This document shows, in pieces, positions 18,313-27,129 of a stretch of 50,019 nt of DNA (the stretch's first letter is position 1; each line of letters starts with the position of its first letter). The stretch is taken from contig DJEG01000067.1 in NCBI GenBank assembly GCA_002431305.1, positions 3,469 to 53,487 of the forward strand. Direction: 5' to 3'. The notes under the pieces were generated by a model, which did no database searches, was not told the origin of the DNA, and saw only the letters and a program-made list of their open reading frames with translations. The DNA is from Ruminococcaceae bacterium UBA5904. Its GTDB lineage: Bacteria > Bacillota > Clostridia > Oscillospirales > Acutalibacteraceae. A program made the position numbers and the translations under genes.

Positions 18313-18678
18313 TTACTGTTCATTGAGCGCGGCGGCGACGGACTGAATTTTGACCGAAAGGTCGTTTATCTCCATCGACAATCCGCATTTAAGGTTTTGC
18401 CTGTTTATTTCCGCGGCCGCTTCGGAAATCTCCTCGAGTCCCGAACGGAGATCCCTGAATTTTTTAACGAACGCGAGTTTTTCCTCCATTTCCTCGAGCT
18501 GTGCCTCGGCGCGTTTTATAGAATCGCGCACGCCCTGGCGTGTAATGCCTACGTTATCGGCAATCTCGGAAAGTGAAAGGTCGTCGTTATAATAATAATC
18601 GAGAAATTCTCTCTGTTTTACGGTGAGCATGTCGCCGTATACGTCAAGAAGCATGATGATATCCAGATTCTTAGCCAC
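18313..18678 (-). CDS. ylxM: Signal recognition particle-associated protein YlxM
   Basis: Small helix-turn-helix protein always found beside ffh in Firmicutes; in Streptococcus it modulates the signal recognition particle. From GTG 18678 (GGGAGG upstream) it is 121 residues. LTVKQREFLDYYYNDDLSLSEIADNVGITRQGVRDSIKRAE is a sigma-70 region-4-like HTH, followed by a coiled-coil tail. The frame continues upstream to 18774 through the promoter region, so that part is not coding. Confidence 0.92.
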   Translation of the reverse strand: MAKNLDIIMLLDVYGDMLTVKQREFLDYYYNDDLSLSEIADNVGITRQGVRDSIKRAEAQLEEMEEKLAFVKKFRDLRSGLEEISEAAAEINRQNLKCGLSMEINDLSVKIQSVAAALNEQ

Positions 18679-18733
18679 CGCAGAAATCCTCCCTCGGATT
18701 CCGGCACGAAACGCGCCGGATTTTGAATTACAT

Positions 18734-18757
18734 CTGTAAAGAATAATTGCTTTACAG
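18734..18757 (-). promoter_or_regulatory. Perfect palindrome at the ylxM transcription start
   Basis: CTGTAAAG, eight bases, CTTTACAG: perfect 8-base arms lying 5 bases past the -10 box, so it covers or begins at the expected transcript start. Could be a repressor operator or a 5'-end RNA hairpin protecting the ffh operon mRNA. No T-tract, so not a terminator. Confidence 0.6.
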
Positions 18758-18762
18758 GCGGT

Positions 18763-18791
18763 ATTATACAACAAAATAATACCTTTGTCAA
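18763..18791 (-). promoter_or_regulatory. Promoter of ylxM-ffh-rpsP-khpA
   Basis: Minus strand TTGACA (18786-18791), 17-base spacer, TATAAT (18763-18768): exact match to the sigma-A consensus in both boxes. It starts just after the mutS2 stop codon. Confidence 0.88.
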
Positions 18792-18815
18792 GAATTTTTT
18801 TATCAGCCGGAGCAA

Positions 18816-21200
18816 TTATTTGGTCTCGGCAATGGTTACGCCGTTTTCGCCCTCGCCGAACGTTCCAAGACGGTACGATTTTATCTGCGGATGATGTTTC
18901 AAATGCTGTTGAACCGCAGAACGCAGAACGCCTGTTCCCTTGCCGTGTATAACGGTAAACTCCTTAAGCCCAGCCATGACCATACTGTCTATAAACGAGT
19001 CAAGAGTCATTATCGCTTCCTCGCTCGTCATGCCTCTTAAGTCGCACCGTGTGCTTACGTCCGCGTTTACACGGCTCTCGCCGACGCGCTTAACGTCGCT
19101 CTTTGTTTTCTGCTTAGGTTTTTCAACCAGACGTAACCTGTCGGCCTTTACACGCAGTTTCATAATGCCCGACTGAACTTCCATCTCGCCGTTTTTATCC
19201 GCAAGCGAGAGAACCGTCGCCTCGCTGTTCATACCGGCGAGCTTTACCGTGTCGCCGACCTTAATCGGTCTCGACGGAACATAGCCGTCGTCCGCGCTCT
19301 CGGTAACGGGATTCACCGCGGCGTCCACGCCGGACATGCTTTTCTTGATCTGAGATTTTGCCTTCTGTACGAACTCGGCGTTTCGTCCTCCGTTTTTAAG
19401 CTCCTTTTTAAGCTTATCGACTTCGAACATAAGAGAATTCGCCTCGCGCCTTGCATTCTCGACAAGTCTCATTGCGTCCGAACGAGCCTTGTCGAATTCC
19501 TTACGGCGCATTTCCTCGATGTCCTCGAGTCTCGTCTCGGCTTTTTTCTTTAACTCTTCGTTCTGCCGTCTTAATTCCTCCGCCTCGGCTTTTGCCTTTT
19601 CCATTTCGGCTCTGCGCGATTCGAGAGAATCAATAACGTCCTCAAAACGTATATTCTCGCCCGAGACCATTTCCTTTGCCTTCTCTATTACCGACGGGCT
19701 GATTCCGAGTTTTTCGCTTATTGCAAACGCATTAGAACGTCCGGGAACGCCTATCAGGAGTCTGTATGTCGGGCGGAGCGTCGCAACGTCAAATTCACAG
19801 CTTCCGTTTTCCACTCTGTCGGTCTGAAGGGCGTACGCCTTTAACTCTGCATAATGCGTCGTGGCTGCAATCTTCGCGCCTTTCGCTCTTAAATCCTCGA
19901 GTATCGATATTGCAAGAGCCGCGCCCTCTACGGGGTCGGTACCGGCTCCCAATTCATCTATGAGAATAAGGCTCGACGAATCCGCGTGCTTGGAGATGTC
20001 GACAATGTTTACCATGTGCGACGAGAATGTAGACAGCGACTGTTCTATGCTCTGTTCATCGCCTATATCGGCAAATACATTTTTAAAAACGCATATCCTG
20101 CTGTTGTCCGCCGCGGGAATCATCAGTCCGCACATCGCCATCAGCGTTATAAGTCCCAGCGTTTTTATCGATACGGTTTTACCGCCGGTATTCGGTCCCG
20201 TTATAACGAGCGAATCAAAATCCCTGCCGAGTCTTATATCCACGGGCACAACTTTGTTTTTATCAAGAAGCGGATGCCTTGCGCGCTTTATATCTATTAT
20301 TCCGTTATTATTAAGTACGGGAACCGACGCTTTCATTTTATAGGCAAGCTGTGCTTTTGCAAATATAAGATTGAGCTCGCACGCGATTTCATAGCTGTAC
20401 TTTATCTCGTTTTCGTATTCGCCCGCCTGGGCCGAGAGTTCCGCGAGAATACGCTCGATTTCGTCCTGCTCCTTGCCCTGCAAAACGCGTATCTCGTTGT
20501 TTGCCTCAACCACGCTCATGGGCTCTATGAATACTGTCGCTCCGCTCGCCGACGTGTCGTGGACGAGTCCGGGAATCTCATTTCTGTATTCGTTCTTGAC
20601 AGGAACTACGAATCTGCCGTTTCTCTGCGTAACTATCGCGTCCTGCAAATATTTCTGATACGCCGACGAACGCGTTATGGAGTCGAGTTTTTCTCTTACG
20701 GACGACGACTGTCTGCGAATCTTACGTCTTATCTCCGCAAGCGCGGGCGACGCATTATCGGACAGCTCGTCCTCGTTAAGTACGGCGGTATTGATTTTAT
20801 CCTCGAAATACTTGTTCGGTCTCAATGCCGAAAACTTCGTATCAATACCCGTATCAACGCCCGACTGTCTGTGTCTCCATTCGTAAAGAGAACGTATAAC
20901 TCTCAAATCCTCGCATATCGTCATAAGTTCTCTGATTGATAAAACTCCTCCCGCGGCGGCTCTCGCCAGAGAATTATTCACGTTTTTAAGACTGCCGAAC
21001 GACGGTCCGCCGAATTTGGCGAGCAGAATATATGCCGACTCCGTCTCGCCGAGAAGTTTCTGCGCGTCTCTTATATCCGTCTGCGGTTCCATACGTACTG
21101 CTTCATATTTTGCGTCCTCGCATGAACAGAACCCCGAGAGCTCTTCAAGAATTTTGTCAAGCTCCAATGCTTTATAATGTCTGTTATTTTCCGTTGTCAT
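18816..21200 (-). CDS. mutS2: Endonuclease MutS2
   Basis: MutS-family ATPase with a nuclease tail; linked to suppression of homologous recombination and, in B. subtilis, to splitting collided ribosomes. About 794 residues. Core domain, ATPase with Walker A GPNTGGKTVSIKTLG, DELGAGTDPVEGAALA, TTHYAELK, then a long charged coiled coil (about 510-620) and a C-terminal Smr domain CDLRGMTSEEAIMTLDSF with IHGKGTG. It lacks the mismatch-reading domain of MutS1, as usual. ATG 21200 follows GAGGAATAAAAAA; an in-frame ATG at 21215 overlaps that site. Downstream of galK. Confidence 0.96.
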   Translation of the reverse strand: MTTENNRHYKALELDKILEELSGFCSCEDAKYEAVRMEPQTDIRDAQKLLGETESAYILLAKFGGPSFGSLKNVNNSLARAAAGGVLSIRELMTICEDLRVIRSLYEWRHRQSGVDTGIDTKFSALRPNKYFEDKINTAVLNEDELSDNASPALAEIRRKIRRQSSSVREKLDSITRSSAYQKYLQDAIVTQRNGRFVVPVKNEYRNEIPGLVHDTSASGATVFIEPMSVVEANNEIRVLQGKEQDEIERILAELSAQAGEYENEIKYSYEIACELNLIFAKAQLAYKMKASVPVLNNNGIIDIKRARHPLLDKNKVVPVDIRLGRDFDSLVITGPNTGGKTVSIKTLGLITLMAMCGLMIPAADNSRICVFKNVFADIGDEQSIEQSLSTFSSHMVNIVDISKHADSSSLILIDELGAGTDPVEGAALAISILEDLRAKGAKIAATTHYAELKAYALQTDRVENGSCEFDVATLRPTYRLLIGVPGRSNAFAISEKLGISPSVIEKAKEMVSGENIRFEDVIDSLESRRAEMEKAKAEAEELRRQNEELKKKAETRLEDIEEMRRKEFDKARSDAMRLVENARREANSLMFEVDKLKKELKNGGRNAEFVQKAKSQIKKSMSGVDAAVNPVTESADDGYVPSRPIKVGDTVKLAGMNSEATVLSLADKNGEMEVQSGIMKLRVKADRLRLVEKPKQKTKSDVKRVGESRVNADVSTRCDLRGMTSEEAIMTLDSFIDSMVMAGLKEFTVIHGKGTGVLRSAVQQHLKHHPQIKSYRLGTFGEGENGVTIAETK

Positions 21201-21234
21201 TTTTTTATTCCTCATAAATAACGAAACGGTTATT

Positions 21235-22518
21235 TCAGCAAATCTCGCATCCTCCTACGGGTCTTACGTTAAGTACGTAACATGTTGATTCGCCGAAAAC
21301 CTTTTCGATTTCCGTTTTATAAACGCTGAGCATGTCCGAGGGAACGAAGGCCTGAATCGTACCTGCGAATCCGCCTCCGTGAACTCTCCACGCTCCTTTT
21401 CCTTTCAATATGTATTCGCTCATTGCAAGCGCAAGAGAAACCGGCTGGTTTAAAGGCGCTTTTGCGGAAAATACGTTCTGATTATACATATATGATGAAT
21501 TTCCGCTCTCTATTACGAGCTTTTTAAACGTCTCGAAATCCCCGTCGGAAAGAGCCTTCGTCTGCTTATCGACTCTGTTATTTTCGCCGAAGAAATGAAG
21601 GCCTCTGAGTACCGCTCTCTCGCTTACCTTTTCCCTTACGATATTTATATTCTCAAAAAATTCGTTCTCGTCAACGTCTCTGAGCGCCGTTTTGCCGAAG
21701 CACTCCGCCGCGGACTCCATCTCGCTTCTGATAGCGCCGTACTCGTCGGTAAGGTCGGCGTGGCTGGCTCTCGTGTCGACAATGCAGAGATTGTGTCCGC
21801 AGGAAGCGAAATCAAAATCTATCGGAGTTATAACGGGATTCGACGGGTCTTTAAAGTCGATATTTACAAATCCGCCGACCGAACATGCCATTTGATCCAT
21901 AAGACCGCAGGGTTTTCCGAAAAATTCGTTTTCCGCATACTGCGCTATCTGAGCTACTTCAACGGCGGAAACCTTGCCGTCATTGTAAAGATAATTAAGG
22001 CACGTGCCGATAAGAACCTCAAACGCGGCGGAAGATGACAGTCCGCTTCCCGAGAGAACCTGAGTCATTGTGGCGGCGTTGAATCCGCCGATTTTATATC
22101 CCCTGTTTACGAATCCTCTGCAAACGCCTCTGATAAGCGCCGCAGACGAACCCGTTTCATTCTCGGCGGGTTCGAGAACCGAAATATCAATAATATCCGA
22201 CTTCGTATACTCCGCGGATTTAACCCTTACGATATTATCATCGTTTTTTGCGGCGGCTGCGACGGCGTCGAGATTGACGGCAGCGGCTATAACCTTACCG
22301 CGGTTATGGTCGGTATGGTTACCGCATACCTCGCTTCTGCCGGGGGCTGAAAAGAATCTGATATCTCCGTCCTCACCGTAAAGCGAAACATACAGCGAGA
22401 GAATTTTTTTATATCTCTCCTTCTGCTCTTTTACCTTTTCGTCGGTAAAATATATTTTCTTCATAAACGAATCGTACCGGGACGACTCGAGTTTCTGTAA
22501 AGTATCGTTATAAGACAT
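21235..22518 (-). CDS. galK: Galactokinase (GHMP kinase family)
   Basis: Phosphorylates galactose to galactose-1-phosphate in the Leloir pathway. 427 residues, somewhat longer than the common 390 because of about 35 extra N-terminal residues. Galactokinase signature reads GRSEVCGNHTDHNRGKV, the clostridial variant of GR-x-NLIGEH-x-DY. GHMP ATP loop is LSGSGLSSSAAFE, and HGGGFAGTIQAFV forms motif 3. No galT or galE lies nearby. The variant signature leaves room for another hexose as substrate, but galactokinase is the best call. Operon: VTT protein, galK, mutS2. Confidence 0.85.
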   Translation of the reverse strand: MSYNDTLQKLESSRYDSFMKKIYFTDEKVKEQKERYKKILSLYVSLYGEDGDIRFFSAPGRSEVCGNHTDHNRGKVIAAAVNLDAVAAAAKNDDNIVRVKSAEYTKSDIIDISVLEPAENETGSSAALIRGVCRGFVNRGYKIGGFNAATMTQVLSGSGLSSSAAFEVLIGTCLNYLYNDGKVSAVEVAQIAQYAENEFFGKPCGLMDQMACSVGGFVNIDFKDPSNPVITPIDFDFASCGHNLCIVDTRASHADLTDEYGAIRSEMESAAECFGKTALRDVDENEFFENINIVREKVSERAVLRGLHFFGENNRVDKQTKALSDGDFETFKKLVIESGNSSYMYNQNVFSAKAPLNQPVSLALAMSEYILKGKGAWRVHGGGFAGTIQAFVPSDMLSVYKTEIEKVFGESTCYVLNVRPVGGCEIC

Positions 22519-22538
22519 AAATATATACTCCTTGCGTT

Positions 22539-23258
22539 TTATTTTCTTACTTTTTTAATAACGTCAAACACTCCGCCGAGCACGAGCAAAGCTATGCCCG
22601 AAACGAAGAGAAGAACTATAATGGGGATAATGAATCCCAAAGAAAACGGATTTCTCGCGTTGCGTCCCATTACGCTGAACGAGAGCATCTGCGGGAGATA
22701 TCCGATTATGGAAACTATCAAAAACTTCCAATAGTCATAATCGAGCGACCCGTAAAGCTGACTTGCCGCGTTTATCGGAATAATAGGGACAAGGCGCATC
22801 AGAAAAAGAATCAAAGTCTGTTCCCCGCCTTTTGTTTCGACAAGCTCCGTTGCCACTCTGCTCGTTCTGATAAGACGTTTCAGATTGCCTCCGCCGAGAT
22901 GCACGCCCGCCTCGTATTTTATCGTCATAATAAGAATCATGCCCAGGCAGTTTATAAGCATTGCAACGGGCAGTTCGAACACCATCGCGCTGGCGACAAA
23001 CAGTATCGAAAACGGATACAAAGGCACTGCGCATTTAACGAAAAACAGCATAAACAGAACAAGCACGACGACGCCTTTACTCTCTATAGCGGCGATTTTA
23101 AGCTCAAGGTCGGCAAGCCATACGAGATATTCGTTATACTTTTCAGCAAGCGTGTCAATCGGCGCGAATATGCACCATACGGTAAGAATTACCGCTCCTA
23201 TAAGAAACGATATTCCCGTAATGTAGAACACTTTACGGAATACTCTCATTTTATCCAA
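22539..23258 (-). CDS. TVP38/TMEM64 (VTT/DedA-like) membrane protein
   Basis: Inner-membrane protein of the SNARE-associated (VTT) family, some members of which are lipid scramblases or flippases. 239 residues with about six hydrophobic segments. The family core FLMRLVPIIPINAASQLYGSLDYDYWKFL is split by two re-entrant helices, matching the F-x(2)-R-x(2)-P-x(2)-P pattern. Start is TTG at 23258 with AAAGGCGGGG nine bases upstream; the next ATG is too far away. It leads an operon with galK; a functional link is not evident. Confidence 0.83.
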   Translation of the reverse strand: MDKMRVFRKVFYITGISFLIGAVILTVWCIFAPIDTLAEKYNEYLVWLADLELKIAAIESKGVVVLVLFMLFFVKCAVPLYPFSILFVASAMVFELPVAMLINCLGMILIMTIKYEAGVHLGGGNLKRLIRTSRVATELVETKGGEQTLILFLMRLVPIIPINAASQLYGSLDYDYWKFLIVSIIGYLPQMLSFSVMGRNARNPFSLGFIIPIIVLLFVSGIALLVLGGVFDVIKKVRK

Positions 23259-23295
23259 ACCCGATATCCCCGCCTTTCAGAAAATTATCCAATCT

Positions 23296-23324
23296 ATTTT
23301 ATCAAAAAAATCAGAAAACATCAA
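23296..23324 (-). promoter_or_regulatory. Promoter for VTT-galK-mutS2
   Basis: Minus strand TTGATG (23319-23324), 17-base spacer, TAAAAT (23296-23301), about 35 bases before the TTG start. Confidence 0.6.
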
Positions 23325-23354
23325 GTATTATTATTGCAATTATAAAATTAATAC

Positions 23355-23383
23355 TGGCATAAAAAATTTATCTATGCTACAAT
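23355..23383 (+). promoter_or_regulatory. Extended -10 promoter for the dehydrogenase
   Basis: TG-C-TACAAT (23375-23383) is an extended -10. The -35 (TGGCAT, 17 bases upstream) is poor, which fits extended -10 promoters. Divergent from the VTT promoter. Confidence 0.5.
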
Positions 23384-23412
23384 GTAAAAAACATTACGGG
23401 AGTGAAATATTT

Positions 23413-24369
23413 ATGAAAATAGTTATTCTTGACGCTTTTGCGCAGAATCCCGGAGATTTAAGCTGGGATTTTCTCAATAAATACGGCGAGACGGAAATAT
23501 ACGACAGAACACCGTCGGAACTCATTTACGAACGCAGCAAGGACGCGGACATACTCGTTACGAATAAAACTCCGCTGACAGGCGAAATGATAGATTCCCT
23601 GCCGAAACTTAAATTCGTCTGCACGCTCGCCACGGGCTACAACGTCGTCGACGCGGATAAATTAAAGGAACGCTCGATTCCTCTTTCGAATATCCCCGCA
23701 TACTCAACGCACGCAGTCGCACAGCTCGTTTTCTCTTTTATGCTCGAACACTGTACGCACGTTTCTCTTCACAGCGAATCGGTAAGGCGCGGAGACTGGA
23801 GCAAAAACCCCGACTTTACATATCATCTCACGCCCCTTTACGAACTCGACGGCAAGACGATAGGAATTATCGGCTTCGGCAGAATCGGAAAGGATGTAGC
23901 GAAGAAAGCGCACGCGTTCGGCATGAGAACGCTCGTTTACGCTCCGAGAATTCACCCCGGCGCAGAGGATTATATCGAATATACGGATCTTGACACGCTT
24001 CTTGCTTCATCCGATTTCGTAACGCTTCACTGTCCGCTGACGGCGGAAACAACGAACCTTGTCAATAAAGAATTCTTAGCCAAAATGAAGAAGAACGCTT
24101 TTCTCATAAACACGTCGAGAGGTCCCGTCGTAAACTCGAAAGACCTTGCCGGCGCGCTTAATAATTCTGTCATAGCCGGCGCGGGACTGGACGTTATGAC
24201 AAAGGAACCGCCCGAGGAAAACGACCCGCTTCTTACAGCAAAAAACTGCATTATCACCCCGCACATAGCATGGGCGGCGCTTGAGACAAGACAGAGGCTC
24301 ATGAATATTTTCGAGGAGAATATAAAAGCGTTCTGCTCCGGTCACCCCATAAACGTTGTCAATTTATAA
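23413..24369 (+). CDS. D-2-hydroxyacid dehydrogenase (glycerate/hydroxypyruvate type)
   Basis: NAD(P)-dependent oxidoreductase that interconverts 2-oxo and D-2-hydroxy acids. About 318 residues from ATG 23413, preceded by GGGAGTG. Rossmann fold loop GIIGFGRIGKDVAKKA, substrate Arg in NTSRGPVVNSKDL, Glu in KEPPEENDPLL and catalytic His in TPHIAWAALETRQRL. The HIAWA ending resembles clostridial glycerate dehydrogenases (HprA-like). Stands alone; its stop overlaps the convergent hypothetical gene by 6 bases. Confidence 0.9.
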   Translation: MKIVILDAFAQNPGDLSWDFLNKYGETEIYDRTPSELIYERSKDADILVTNKTPLTGEMIDSLPKLKFVCTLATGYNVVDADKLKERSIPLSNIPAYSTHAVAQLVFSFMLEHCTHVSLHSESVRRGDWSKNPDFTYHLTPLYELDGKTIGIIGFGRIGKDVAKKAHAFGMRTLVYAPRIHPGAEDYIEYTDLDTLLASSDFVTLHCPLTAETTNLVNKEFLAKMKKNAFLINTSRGPVVNSKDLAGALNNSVIAGAGLDVMTKEPPEENDPLLTAKNCIITPHIAWAALETRQRLMNIFEENIKAFCSGHPINVVNL

Positions 24370-25032
24370 TCTTATGCCGAGTCCCATGTATACGGGACTC
24401 ATCCTGTCAAACAGAAAATCCGTGTCGTACACGGCAATCTCAGCCTCCGGGTCAACTTCGGGGGCTATTTTAATTACCGAAGTCTTTTTATTATCCGAAT
24501 AACAGTACAGCACCGTCCCCGAGTAAAGGGATGCAAAAGCGTACACATCCGAATCTGTTTTCACCGCCGGTGAGCCGTCGGATGAAACGGACAGGTATAC
24601 GCCGTCTTTATTTTCGGAAAGCTTTACGAATATATTCTCGGCTCCGCACTCGACGCACGAACGAATCAGCGATATTACGGAGTAATACGCGTATTCAAAA
24701 TTGCACGTAACAAACATATTTTCATTCGTACATTCGAATGTTACCGTTATCCCCCGCATTTTGATAACGTCCGCCGCCGCGCTTATAAGCTCGTCCGTAA
24801 AATACGCAAGGTTACCGTACCTGTCGCGCTCATGTCCCGCGCGGGACATCGACATGAATTTAAGACGCGTATATTTTAAACAAAGACTGACGTATTCGTC
24901 CTCGCTTAAATCTTCATCGGCATTAAAAACAACGTGCAATGCTTCTCTTATATAAGGCTCATTTCTTGAATTCACCGTCATACCGCCGACCTTTTTAGAC
25001 AGATTTTTTAAACCGGGTTGAGATTTCATCAT
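24364..25032 (-). CDS. Hypothetical protein with degenerate GHKL-like domain
   Basis: 222 residues, not recognised with confidence. No signal peptide or membrane segment. Residues about 45-130 (acidic helix, AYFTDELISAAADVIKMRG, then FEYAYYSVISLIRSCVECGAENIFVKLSEN) follow the helix order of a histidine-kinase dimerisation plus ATPase domain, and VYLSVSSDGSP sits where the G1 box D-x-G-x-G would be. The N-box asparagine and glycine-rich ATP lid are absent, so ATP binding is doubtful. AAAGGACTGAA precedes ATG 25032. It is a single gene between the dehydrogenase and gap. It may be a sensor-kinase remnant turned into a binding protein; inference only. Confidence 0.6.
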   Translation of the reverse strand: MMKSQPGLKNLSKKVGGMTVNSRNEPYIREALHVVFNADEDLSEDEYVSLCLKYTRLKFMSMSRAGHERDRYGNLAYFTDELISAAADVIKMRGITVTFECTNENMFVTCNFEYAYYSVISLIRSCVECGAENIFVKLSENKDGVYLSVSSDGSPAVKTDSDVYAFASLYSGTVLYCYSDNKKTSVIKIAPEVDPEAEIAVYDTDFLFDRMSPVYMGLGIRL

Positions 25033-25133
25033 TTCAGTCCTTTAAAATACATATTCATACGTTTGTGTCGGTAGTAGTTTTTGTAGGAGTTTACCAAATA
25101 TTTTTATTGCGGGTTAAATTTTTAACAAACCAC

Positions 25134-25162
25134 TTGCATATTTTTTCATTTCGAGATAAAAT
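25134..25162 (+). promoter_or_regulatory. gap promoter
   Basis: TTGCAT (25134-25139), 17-base spacer, TAAAAT (25157-25162), about 48 bases before the gap start. Nothing else is evident in 25033-25133. Confidence 0.78.
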
Positions 25163-25210
25163 ATAAACGCAAAAAAAGCGAACAGCTTTAAAAAATGGAG
25201 GAATTTTAAT

Positions 25211-26248
25211 ATGTCAGTTAAAGTTGCTATTAACGGATTCGGCAGAATCGGACGTCTTGCATTCAGACAGATGTTCGGCGCAGAGGGATACGACGTTGTT
25301 GCTATCAACGACCTTACCAAACCCTCAATGCTTGCTCATCTTCTCAAGTACGATACCGCTCAGGGCGGTTACTGCGGAAAAATCGGCGAGAACAAGCACA
25401 CCGTTACCGCTGACGACGAAGCAAACACCATCACAGTAGACGGAAAGACCCTTACTATATACAAAGAGGCAGACGCTAACAATCTCCCCTGGGGCGAAAT
25501 CGGCGTTGACGTTGTTCTTGAGTGCACCGGCTTCTACTGCTCAAAAGAGAAGTCAATGGCTCACATCAATGCAGGCGCTAAGAAAGTTGTTATTTCCGCT
25601 CCCGCAGGCAATGACCTTAAGACCATCGTATTCAGCGTAAACGAGAAGACTCTTACCGCTGACGATCAGATCATCTCCGCAGCTTCCTGCACCACCAACT
25701 GCCTTGCTCCCATGGCTAAGGCTCTTAATGATTATGCTCCCATTCAGAGCGGTATCATGTCGACCATCCACGCTTACACAGGCGATCAGATGATCCTCGA
25801 CGGTCCTCACAGAAAGGGCGACCTCAGAAGAGCAAGAGCCGGCGCCGCAAACATCGTTCCCAACTCAACGGGCGCTGCTAAGGCTATCGGCCTTGTTATC
25901 CCCGAGCTTAACGGCAAGCTCATCGGTTCCGCTCAGAGAGTTCCCGTTCCGACCGGTTCAACCACTATCCTTACCGCTGTTGTTAAGGGCGCAGACGTTA
26001 CCAAGGAAGGCATCAACGCCGCTATGAAGGCTGCCGCCTCCGAGAGCTTCGGCTACAACGAAGACGCTATCGTTTCCTCCGACGTTATCGGTATGAGATA
26101 CGGTTCACTCTTCGACGCTACTCAGACAATGGTTTCAAAGATTGCCGACGATCTCTATGAGGTTCAGGTTGTTTCGTGGTATGATAACGAGAACTCCTAC
26201 ACCAGCCAGATGGTCAGAACCATCAAGTACTTCGCAGAGCTCGGCTAA
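25211..26248 (+). CDS. gap: Glyceraldehyde-3-phosphate dehydrogenase, type I
   Basis: Glycolytic oxidation of glyceraldehyde-3-phosphate to 1,3-bisphosphoglycerate with NAD. 345 residues. NAD loop [14 protein letters not shown] at the N-terminus, catalytic Cys in [17 protein letters not shown] near residue 155, [24 protein letters not shown] and [23 protein letters not shown] precedes the ATG. Codons are strongly biased to GCT, CTT, GTT, AAG and AAC, unlike most neighbours, which fits very high expression rather than foreign origin. Monocistronic: own promoter and terminator. Confidence 0.98.
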   Translation: MSVKVAINGFGRIGRLAFRQMFGAEGYDVVAINDLTKPSMLAHLLKYDTAQGGYCGKIGENKHTVTADDEANTITVDGKTLTIYKEADANNLPWGEIGVDVVLECTGFYCSKEKSMAHINAGAKKVVISAPAGNDLKTIVFSVNEKTLTADDQIISAASCTTNCLAPMAKALNDYAPIQSGIMSTIHAYTGDQMILDGPHRKGDLRRARAGAANIVPNSTGAAKAIGLVIPELNGKLIGSAQRVPVPTGSTTILTAVVKGADVTKEGINAAMKAAASESFGYNEDAIVSSDVIGMRYGSLFDATQTMVSKIADDLYEVQVVSWYDNENSYTSQMVRTIKYFAELG

Positions 26249-26277
26249 TCACCGATTTCAATCACAGTAACAAATCT

Positions 26278-26310
26278 GCCCCCTGCTGTTTTTTCGGCGG
26301 GGGCTTTTTT
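26278..26310 (+). terminator. gap terminator
   Basis: GCCCCC...GGGGGC hairpin with six T after it, 30 bases past the gap stop. The next promoter starts two bases later. Confidence 0.85.
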
Positions 26311-26311
26311 A

Positions 26312-26340
26312 TTGACATATTAATATCATTATGATATATT
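26312..26340 (+). promoter_or_regulatory. Promoter of LiaF-like gene, overlapped by a palindrome
   Basis: TTGACA (26312-26317), 17-base spacer, TATATT (26335-26340). A perfect palindrome ATATCAT-t-ATGATAT (26323-26337) lies in the spacer and first bases of the -10, a position suited to a repressor site. Confidence 0.72.
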
Positions 26341-26374
26341 GTTTTTAACAATAATAAATAAAGGAGCGACGAGC

Positions 26375-27055
26375 ATGAATAAATTAAGAGGAATTCTTTG
26401 GGGACTTGCAATAATAGCCGCCGGAATACTGTGGGGACTCAGCGCCGCGGGAATCCTGACAGTCAAGCTGTTATTTGACGGCTGGTGGACGCTGTTTATA
26501 ATTGTTCCGTCTGTTATCGGACTTATAACTGATAAAAACAAAACGTTCTCGCTTATAACATTAATAATCGGATGCATACTGCTCGCGTCGAATTACGCGG
26601 ATATGAAACTAGTTAAGGCTCTGATTTTCCCGGCTATAGTCGTCGTTATAGGATTCGGAATCCTGTTTAACAACATTTCATCAAGAAAACAGAATGACGA
26701 ATTTATACAGTCATCCCCGAGCAGTACCGGATACGAGGAATACTCCGCAGCGTTTGCACAGCAGAATTTTCATTTCACAGACGAATTCAGGGGCGGTAAA
26801 TTTACGGCGGTATTCGGCTCGATAAGGGTTGATTTAAGACAGGCGATAATCCGCGATAACGTTAACATGACGGTCAGCGCAGTATTCGGAGGCGTTGAAA
26901 TTTTCGTTCCGAATTATGTAAAAGTTGTTTCAAAGTCAAGCAGCATAGTCGGTGGTACAGCGGATAAATCAAATAAAAATCTGCCCGCGGACGCGCCGAC
27001 CATATTCATAAACGCGCAGAATACTTTCGGGGGAACGGAAATCAAATTAAACTGA
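26375..27055 (+). CDS. LiaF-like cell-envelope stress membrane protein
   Basis: About 226 residues from ATG 26375 (AAAGGAG upstream). Three to four hydrophobic helices in the first 95 residues, including GILWGLAIIAAGILWGLSAAG and the DGWWTLFIIVPSVIGLI pattern of the DUF5668/LiaF N-terminal domain. The C-terminal part (from about 140), with KFTAVFGSIRVDLRQAII, TVSAVFGGVEIFVP and NTFGGTEIKLN, is the beta-helical LiaF C-terminal (DUF2154-type) repeat. In Bacillus, LiaF restrains the LiaSR two-component system; no LiaS or LiaR is nearby, so here the role is unclear. Monocistronic. Confidence 0.85.
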   Translation: MNKLRGILWGLAIIAAGILWGLSAAGILTVKLLFDGWWTLFIIVPSVIGLITDKNKTFSLITLIIGCILLASNYADMKLVKALIFPAIVVVIGFGILFNNISSRKQNDEFIQSSPSSTGYEEYSAAFAQQNFHFTDEFRGGKFTAVFGSIRVDLRQAIIRDNVNMTVSAVFGGVEIFVPNYVKVVSKSSSIVGGTADKSNKNLPADAPTIFINAQNTFGGTEIKLN

Positions 27056-27073
27056 TAAATACTGAAAACACGA

Positions 27074-27111
27074 AAACAGCGGTAAGACCAAAATCGGTTT
27101 TACCGCTGTTT
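27074..27111. terminator. Bidirectional terminator between LiaF-like and HAD genes
   Basis: AACAGCGGTAA...TTACCGCTGTT stem, flanked by AAAA on the left and TTTGCTTTTT on the right, between two convergent genes. Works best for the plus strand. Confidence 0.82.
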
Positions 27112-27129
27112 GCTTTTTATCAATTAAAT

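Noticed and set aside
18679..18774. N-terminal extension of ylxM
   Set aside because: The extension would run through the promoter -10 and the palindrome; GTG 18678 has GGGAGG and matches homologous starts.
25211..26248. gap as a horizontally acquired gene from its codon bias
   Set aside because: The bias to GCT, CTT, GTT and AAG fits translational optimisation of a highly expressed glycolytic gene.
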